From an uncultured Eubacteriales bacterium (GTDB taxonomy: Bacteria; Bacillota; Clostridia; Peptostreptococcales; Anaerovoracaceae): a DNA stretch of 9,669 nt. A program made the position numbers and the translations under genes. Below are positions 5,835 through 9,669 of the stretch, one piece after another. Location: contig CACXFN010000140.1 of the NCBI GenBank assembly GCA_902766915.1, positions 1 through 9,669 of the forward strand, given 5' to 3'. Within the stretch, counting starts at the first letter, position 1. Each line of letters begins with the position of its first letter. The notes beneath the pieces are model-generated. The model was not told the DNA's origin and did no database searches. It saw only the letters and a list, made by a program, of their open reading frames with translations.

Positions 5835-7356
5835 ACTTCAATTCAGGCTCTGTAGTTTCATTACCATTCAGTGCTTCCTTCACATCCGGTATCGGTTCCT
5901 CACTTACCACATCTGCGGCAGCAGTAGCTGCGGCAGCGGCCACCCCCTTCTTCATCAAGCCGTCCTGCTCCATCATGGTCTTCATTACGGATATGTCGGA
6001 AGAAATATCCCACGCCACTTCTTCAAATAAGCTATCCAATAAATTCTCAAATGCGTCATTGATTGTATCAACGGTGCCTTCAATTTCTCTCTTTGTCTTT
6101 GGAATGTTTTCACCTATTTCCGGTTGCTTATCCAAATCAATATAAGCATTTAAGAGTTTTTCAGTGGTTGGCAGATAGTAGTTCATGAACTTACGCAAGT
6201 CCTCTGCTGATGCAGGTTCCTTTTTTACATGCGCAAAAATCTTGCTAACTATTCTTTCCATCTGGTTTAGCTTTGCCGTCATCTCTTCACCGGGGATTAA
6301 TTCATTAGCCTTCTTAATCTTTGCAACAAAGGCTTCTCCCTCCGTAATGACCTTCCTGGCAGTTGCTGATCCTGCCTGCTCGTCCAGTTCCGCCTCTCTC
6401 TGCTCCCTTTCTTTTCTGGAATCTTCCGCCAAAAGATACTGATCATAAGCGTTCTTGGTGAGCATCATGGTAGTCTTCTTTTGGTCATATTTAAGCTGCG
6501 GGAGCATTCCAAGGGAAATCATTTCGTCCAAATTCTTCTGCACCAAATCAACAGGTTCGTTTGCCTTATTTGCCAAATCCTCAATAGTCATATACTCTGC
6601 ATTTCCTACGATTTTGCTATATTTATCAAAGATTTTAGACATCTTCCTTTGGCGTGATCCCTTTTTAGTAAAATATCCCGAAACCCCGGCACCTGCTCCG
6701 AACATGGCTGCAGTTACAATAGTGGACAATCCCCCTGTTGCTGCAGCAGCCGCTACATTGGCAACAACAACAGGAACTGTTAGAAACAATCCTGTCACTC
6801 CTGCTGTCTGTTTCAGAAGTCCGCTTCCGGCCTGTTTTTTATATTGATTAAAAGGCGTTATCTGGGTACCGTTTGACGTGTACTGTGGTCTCTGCTGCTG
6901 ATTCGTTTTTTGCTGATTTCCGGATTGCCCTGCATCACGGCCGGCACTGTAATTCCAGCTAGCGTTCTGCTGCTGCCTTCTTTGATCGTAGGCCTGACCT
7001 GCATTATATCCTGCTCCTGTTTGAGCACCGGTAAAACGCCCTGCATTACTGCTGGCATTCTGGTTCTGACCAGCCTTGTTTCTGGCATTGGTAGTGCGGG
7101 TTCCCAAATCAATATCCACAGGCCTATATCCCGAAGCCCTCCTGGGTCCCGGATTCACATTATAGGTATATACCCTATAATTCTTTTTTGCATTATTAAC
7201 CTTCTGTCTGCCATCCCTAACAGCACTTTTGGTATATCCGGCCATCTCCTCGGTGATATTCTTTGTTAGGTTACTGTAATCTCCGCGTTCTATTGCATCA
7301 TTAACAGCATCCATTATTCTGCTTCCCGTGTTAAGCATTTCACGAATATAATCCAT
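5824..7356 (-). CDS. xpaC: XpaC-family protein (5-bromo-4-chloroindolyl phosphate hydrolysis family)
   Basis: A 510-residue protein. Residues 1-60 are amphipathic and helical (DAVNDAIERGDYSNL). Residues 85-165 form a Gln/Asn/Gly-rich low-complexity stretch. A hydrophobic stretch at 184-229 (VTGLFLTVPVVVANV, then TIVTAAMFGAGAGVSGYF) could form two membrane helices. Next comes a winged-helix-like region (255-310), then a long helical region to about 465 and an Ala-rich, acidic tail ending in PELKFDE. The family is named after a B. subtilis gene linked to X-phosphate hydrolysis; its true activity is unknown. I choose ATG 7356 because AAGGAG (7363-7368) lies six bases upstream; a TTG at 7359 would leave only three. 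It precedes telA and is probably co-expressed with it. Confidence 0.85.
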   Translation of the reverse strand: MDYIREMLNTGSRIMDAVNDAIERGDYSNLTKNITEEMAGYTKSAVRDGRQKVNNAKKNYRVYTYNVNPGPRRASGYRPVDIDLGTRTTNARNKAGQNQNASSNAGRFTGAQTGAGYNAGQAYDQRRQQQNASWNYSAGRDAGQSGNQQKTNQQQRPQYTSNGTQITPFNQYKKQAGSGLLKQTAGVTGLFLTVPVVVANVAAAAATGGLSTIVTAAMFGAGAGVSGYFTKKGSRQRKMSKIFDKYSKIVGNAEYMTIEDLANKANEPVDLVQKNLDEMISLGMLPQLKYDQKKTTMMLTKNAYDQYLLAEDSRKEREQREAELDEQAGSATARKVITEGEAFVAKIKKANELIPGEEMTAKLNQMERIVSKIFAHVKKEPASAEDLRKFMNYYLPTTEKLLNAYIDLDKQPEIGENIPKTKREIEGTVDTINDAFENLLDSLFEEVAWDISSDISVMKTMMEQDGLMKKGVAAAAATAAADVVSEEPIPDVKEALNGNETTEPELKFDE

Positions 7357-7396
7357 CAAAGTCTCCTTAACTCATCACTTAGATTATTCATTCATC

Positions 7397-7423
7397 TGGA
7401 TATAATCATATTTGCCATATCCA
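7397..7423. promoter_or_regulatory. Inverted repeat at the predicted xpaC transcription start
   Basis: TGGATAT (7397-7403) and ATATCCA (7417-7423) form a perfect 7-bp inverted repeat with a 13-base spacer. It begins right at the expected start of transcription for the promoter at 7431-7439. It could be an operator or a 5' leader hairpin. The regulator is unknown. Confidence 0.35.
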
Positions 7424-7430
7424 AAAACTA

Positions 7431-7439
7431 ATTATATCA
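7431..7439 (-). promoter_or_regulatory. Extended -10 promoter of xpaC-telA
   Basis: TGATATAAT on the minus strand contains a perfect TATAAT (7431-7436) and the TG extension. No good -35 is seen. The leader would be about 67 bases long and would contain the inverted repeat at 7397-7423. Confidence 0.55.
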
Positions 7440-7468
7440 AAAAACTGCGTATAATTCTTGTAGTTTTT
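7440..7468 (-). terminator. Weak candidate terminator after the aminotransferase gene
   Basis: On the minus strand AAAAACT and AGTTTTT pair across about 15 bases, and the run of T residues continues to the xpaC -10 element. The stem has only one or two G-C pairs, so this is a tentative call. No stronger hairpin separates the aminotransferase from xpaC. Confidence 0.25.
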
Positions 7469-7511
7469 CTAAAAATACACTTTGGCATTTTTCTAGAAAT
7501 ACACTTTGGCA
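7464..7511 (-). repeat. 24-bp tandem duplication spanning the stop codon of the aminotransferase gene
   Basis: Bases 7488-7511 hold the last codons, the TAG stop and five A residues of the aminotransferase gene. Bases 7464-7487 repeat them with one transition (23 of 24; TTC versus TTT just before TAG). In coding sense each unit begins TGCCAAAGTG and ends TAGAAAAA. The unit is a multiple of three, so a second in-frame TAG lies eight codons on, after another AKVYF. Confidence 0.92.
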
Positions 7512-8680
7512 AGTTCCTCAAATTTAGGCAGGGAACGCTGTATCTGTTCGTAACTCACGCAGTAGGATAGCCTTACATACCCGGGTCCTGCAAAAGAACT
7601 TCCCGGAACCATCAGGATATTATATTCCTTCGCCTTGGCAACAAATGCTTTTTCATCCGGTTCGGGTGACTTCATCCAGAGATAAAATGCACCCTGAGGC
7701 TCCACGCAGCTAAAACCCATATTAGTTAGAGCTTCGTAAAGAGTCTTTCCGTTTCTTTCATAATACTCGACTTCGCATCTTGCATCTATGCAACGTCCAA
7801 TGACAAGCTGCATTAGAGAAGGTGCGTTGACTGATCCGGTAACTCTGTTGGCAATGGTGGCTGCTTCGGTAAACTCCTCCGCATCATCAGACTCCTTCGG
7901 AATTACGATATAACCAATACGTTCACCCGGAAGCGAAAGAGACTTACTGAAGGAATAACCCACAATTGTATTGTCGTAATACTTTGTTAGGAAGGGAACC
8001 TCCACACCACCATAGGCAAGCTCTCTATAGGGTTCGTCGCTTATTAAATAGATTACAGTTCCGAATTCCTTCTGCTTTTCATTTAAGAGGTCCGCCAGCT
8101 CCTTGATTACGGATTCGGGATAGATAACGCCTGTTGGATTGTTGGGGTTATTAATAATGATAGCCTTGGTCCTGGCGGTTATCTTTTCCCTAAGTTCATC
8201 AAACCTGGGCATAAAGCCCCCTTCAGGATTTGCAGAAATAATGACAGGAACACCATCAAAATTCCTGATATAATTCCCATATTCAACAAAATAAGGTGCA
8301 AAACAAATGACTTCATCATCGGGATTAATCATTGTCTTTAGTATTACATTAAGAGCGGATCCCGCCCCAACCGTCATTATTATGTTGTTTAAATCAAAGT
8401 CGGTTCCAAATCTCTTATTAAGGTTCTCTGCAACAGCCTGCCTGGTTTCCGGGAATCCCATATTGCTCATGTATCCATGAACCTTTACCGGATTCTCATT
8501 GCTGATTATGTCGATAATGGCCTCGTTAATTTCCATTGGTGCAGGAACATTGGGATTTCCCAGCGAGAAATCGAAAACGTTTTCCGCACCAAATTCCTTT
8601 GCCAGCCTCTGCCCTTCTTCAAACATCTGGCGAATAACCGAATTGTTATTTACCAAAGGTTTCATCTTTTCACTAATCAT
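7493..8680 (-). CDS. PLP-dependent class I aminotransferase, probably aromatic
   Basis: A 395-residue fold-type I aminotransferase of usual length. Visible motifs are NPNNPTG (178-184), the cofactor-contacting SDEPY (214-218), SFSKSLSLPGERIGY with the Schiff-base lysine at 246, and the substrate-carboxylate arginine in YVRLSY (Arg370). It transfers an amino group from an amino acid to a 2-oxo acid. The sequence alone does not fix the substrate. Its place 48 bases after iorB suggests it makes the arylpyruvate (from Phe, Tyr or Trp) that the IorAB enzyme oxidises; Asp or Ala specificity remains possible. The ATG at 8680 follows AGGAG at six bases. Its stop codon lies in the 24-bp tandem duplication at 7464-7511. 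Confidence 0.92.
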   Translation of the reverse strand: MISEKMKPLVNNNSVIRQMFEEGQRLAKEFGAENVFDFSLGNPNVPAPMEINEAIIDIISNENPVKVHGYMSNMGFPETRQAVAENLNKRFGTDFDLNNIIMTVGAGSALNVILKTMINPDDEVICFAPYFVEYGNYIRNFDGVPVIISANPEGGFMPRFDELREKITARTKAIIINNPNNPTGVIYPESVIKELADLLNEKQKEFGTVIYLISDEPYRELAYGGVEVPFLTKYYDNTIVGYSFSKSLSLPGERIGYIVIPKESDDAEEFTEAATIANRVTGSVNAPSLMQLVIGRCIDARCEVEYYERNGKTLYEALTNMGFSCVEPQGAFYLWMKSPEPDEKAFVAKAKEYNILMVPGSSFAGPGYVRLSYCVSYEQIQRSLPKFEELAKVYF

Positions 8681-8728
8681 ATTTTTCTCCTCTTACGCTT
8701 CTCTTTTGCCAATACCTATCAATGCAAA

Positions 8729-9313
8729 TTATTTAATAGCTTCAATCCCCTGGTTCAAGGCCGTTAGATTGAGATCAACGAATTTCTCCTTTACGTTTCC
8801 GCGGACAATCTTTTCCCAATCTATATCCGTTAATTCCATGGACTTAATAAGTGCTCCCAATAGAACAACGTTTGCCGCCTTTGGATTTCCAAGGTCTCTG
8901 GCAATTCCCGTTGCATCCATAGTGGTGCAGTTCGGGAAGGTTTTTTGAATTTCCGGAAGGACATTCTCGGAATACTTCTCCGCTCCGGTGAGTACCGTCA
9001 TGGATGGAATGCGCTCGGTATTAACTACCACTCTTCCGTCCCTCTTTAGATAATCCAGATTCCTAAGAGCTTCCATTTCTTCGAAAGCGATAAGTATATC
9101 CGCAGTACCCTTTTCAATAACCGGAGAGAAAACCTTTTCCTTGCTGTATCTAACCTGGGATACAACGTCTCCGCCTCGCTGGCTCATGCCATGAATCTCG
9201 GACATCTTTACATCGTAGCCAGCTTCCATTAGACCCAGGGTCAGCATCTTTGCTGCCAGGATCGTTCCCTGTCCACCTACACCTGCCAATACTATATTCT
9301 TTGTGCCTTTCAT
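8729..9313 (-). CDS. iorB: Indolepyruvate:ferredoxin oxidoreductase, beta subunit
   Basis: A 194-residue protein of the pyruvate/ketoisovalerate oxidoreductase gamma-type fold. It carries the typical N-terminal GVGGQG (11-16) and EIHGMSQRGGDV (39-50). With IorA it forms an oxygen-sensitive enzyme that converts arylpyruvates and CoA to aryl-acetyl-CoA and CO2, passing electrons to ferredoxin. The length matches the stand-alone IorB of anaerobes. The ATG at 9313 follows AGGAG at seven bases. It lies 69 bases after iorA and 48 before the aminotransferase, so the three are probably one transcript. Confidence 0.95.
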   Translation of the reverse strand: MKGTKNIVLAGVGGQGTILAAKMLTLGLMEAGYDVKMSEIHGMSQRGGDVVSQVRYSKEKVFSPVIEKGTADILIAFEEMEALRNLDYLKRDGRVVVNTERIPSMTVLTGAEKYSENVLPEIQKTFPNCTTMDATGIARDLGNPKAANVVLLGALIKSMELTDIDWEKIVRGNVKEKFVDLNLTALNQGIEAIK

Positions 9314-9382
9314 ATTCTTACTCCTAAATCATTAAGGATGTGTACCCTTGTTTTCATCCGACTTTGTCCCTGGACAATTACA

Positions 9383-9669
9383 TTATTTGTACTTGTCAAA
9401 CTTCGGGGCGCTGCCGTCGGCTTTGGTGATAGCGGATACCGGGCAAACCTGTGCGCATACATCACAGCCCACGCAGTCAGTCTCTCTGATGTTGACCTTT
9501 CCTGCACCCTCGTCATAAACCAGAGCCGGGCAACCTGTTCTAAGGCAAGCCTTACAACCTACGCATGTATCCTGGTTTACCACATCCTTCGTTTGGAAGA
9601 GACCTGGGAATTCTTCTAAATCCGCATCGGAGAATTTCTTTAGTACGCAGGGCCAACGTGTGATAATGA
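9383..9669 (-). CDS. iorA: Indolepyruvate:ferredoxin oxidoreductase, alpha subunit, C-terminal part (cut by window edge)
   Basis: The last 94 residues are visible, and the reading frame is open to the right edge, beginning IITRWPCVLKK. The region is a ferredoxin-like domain with two four-cysteine motifs. The first is CVGCKACLRTGCP (9530-9565), with four residues before the last cysteine as is usual for IorA. The second is a classic CVGCDVCAQVCP (9443-9475). They should bind two [4Fe-4S] clusters that pass electrons from the thiamine-diphosphate site (in the missing N-terminal part) to ferredoxin. A shorter reading from GTG 9583 is only an internal codon, because the homology runs upstream of it. 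iorB follows after 69 bases. Confidence 0.93.
   Translation of the reverse strand, partial: IITRWPCVLKKFSDADLEEFPGLFQTKDVVNQDTCVGCKACLRTGCPALVYDEGAGKVNIRETDCVGCDVCAQVCPVSAITKADGSAPKFDKYK

Noticed and set aside
6858..7112. Minus-strand open frame inside xpaC
   Set aside because: It is an out-of-frame shadow caused by the low-complexity Gln/Asn/Gly coding stretch, with no independent support.
9310..9516. Minus-strand open frame overlapping the end of iorA
   Set aside because: It is an alternative frame of the ferredoxin domain of iorA. It has no ribosome binding site and no recognisable motif, and it overlaps the iorB start.

Overview
The window looks like chromosomal DNA from an anaerobic, low-to-mid GC Firmicute, most likely a Lachnospiraceae-type Clostridium relative. 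This is inferred from strong AGGAGG-type ribosome binding sites, AT-rich extended -10 promoters, a xpaC-telA gene pair, an indolepyruvate:ferredoxin oxidoreductase and a carbohydrate-type binding lipoprotein. No mobile element, CRISPR array, tRNA or rRNA was seen, and no gene-free stretch is longer than about 140 bases.

All genes but one lie on the minus strand. Reading in their own direction from the right edge: (i) the 3' part of iorA (cut by the window edge), iorB and a class I aminotransferase form an apparent operon for oxidative breakdown of aromatic amino acids (transamination to an arylpyruvate, then ferredoxin-linked oxidation to an aryl-acetyl-CoA). (ii) xpaC and telA form a pair of uncharacterised envelope/stress genes; the C-terminal end of the first protein and the N-terminal region of the second share the same peptide, PELKFDE. 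(iii) A single plus-strand gene (3159-4457) encodes a PlsC-like acyltransferase with a zinc ribbon; it converges on telA across a shared hairpin terminator and diverges from pfkA. (iv) pfkA (ATP-type phosphofructokinase) is followed 29 bases later by a membrane-anchored SpoIIE/RsbU-type serine phosphatase. (v) At the left edge is the 5' part of a solute-binding lipoprotein gene with its own promoter.

The most unusual signal is structural. Three of the seven genes whose 3' ends lie in the window (the phosphatase, pfkA and the aminotransferase) end in a near-perfect tandem duplication of their last codons, stop codon included. The units are 18, 16 and 24 bp, each with one mismatch, with the second copy directly downstream of the first. 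A fourth gene (iorB) may carry a decayed example. The duplications leave the proteins unchanged. I know of no named element that explains them.

Two gene starts given by a longest-ORF reading are probably wrong. The phosphatase is better started at ATG 2078 than GTG 2087, and xpaC at ATG 7356 than TTG 7359, both because of ribosome binding site spacing.
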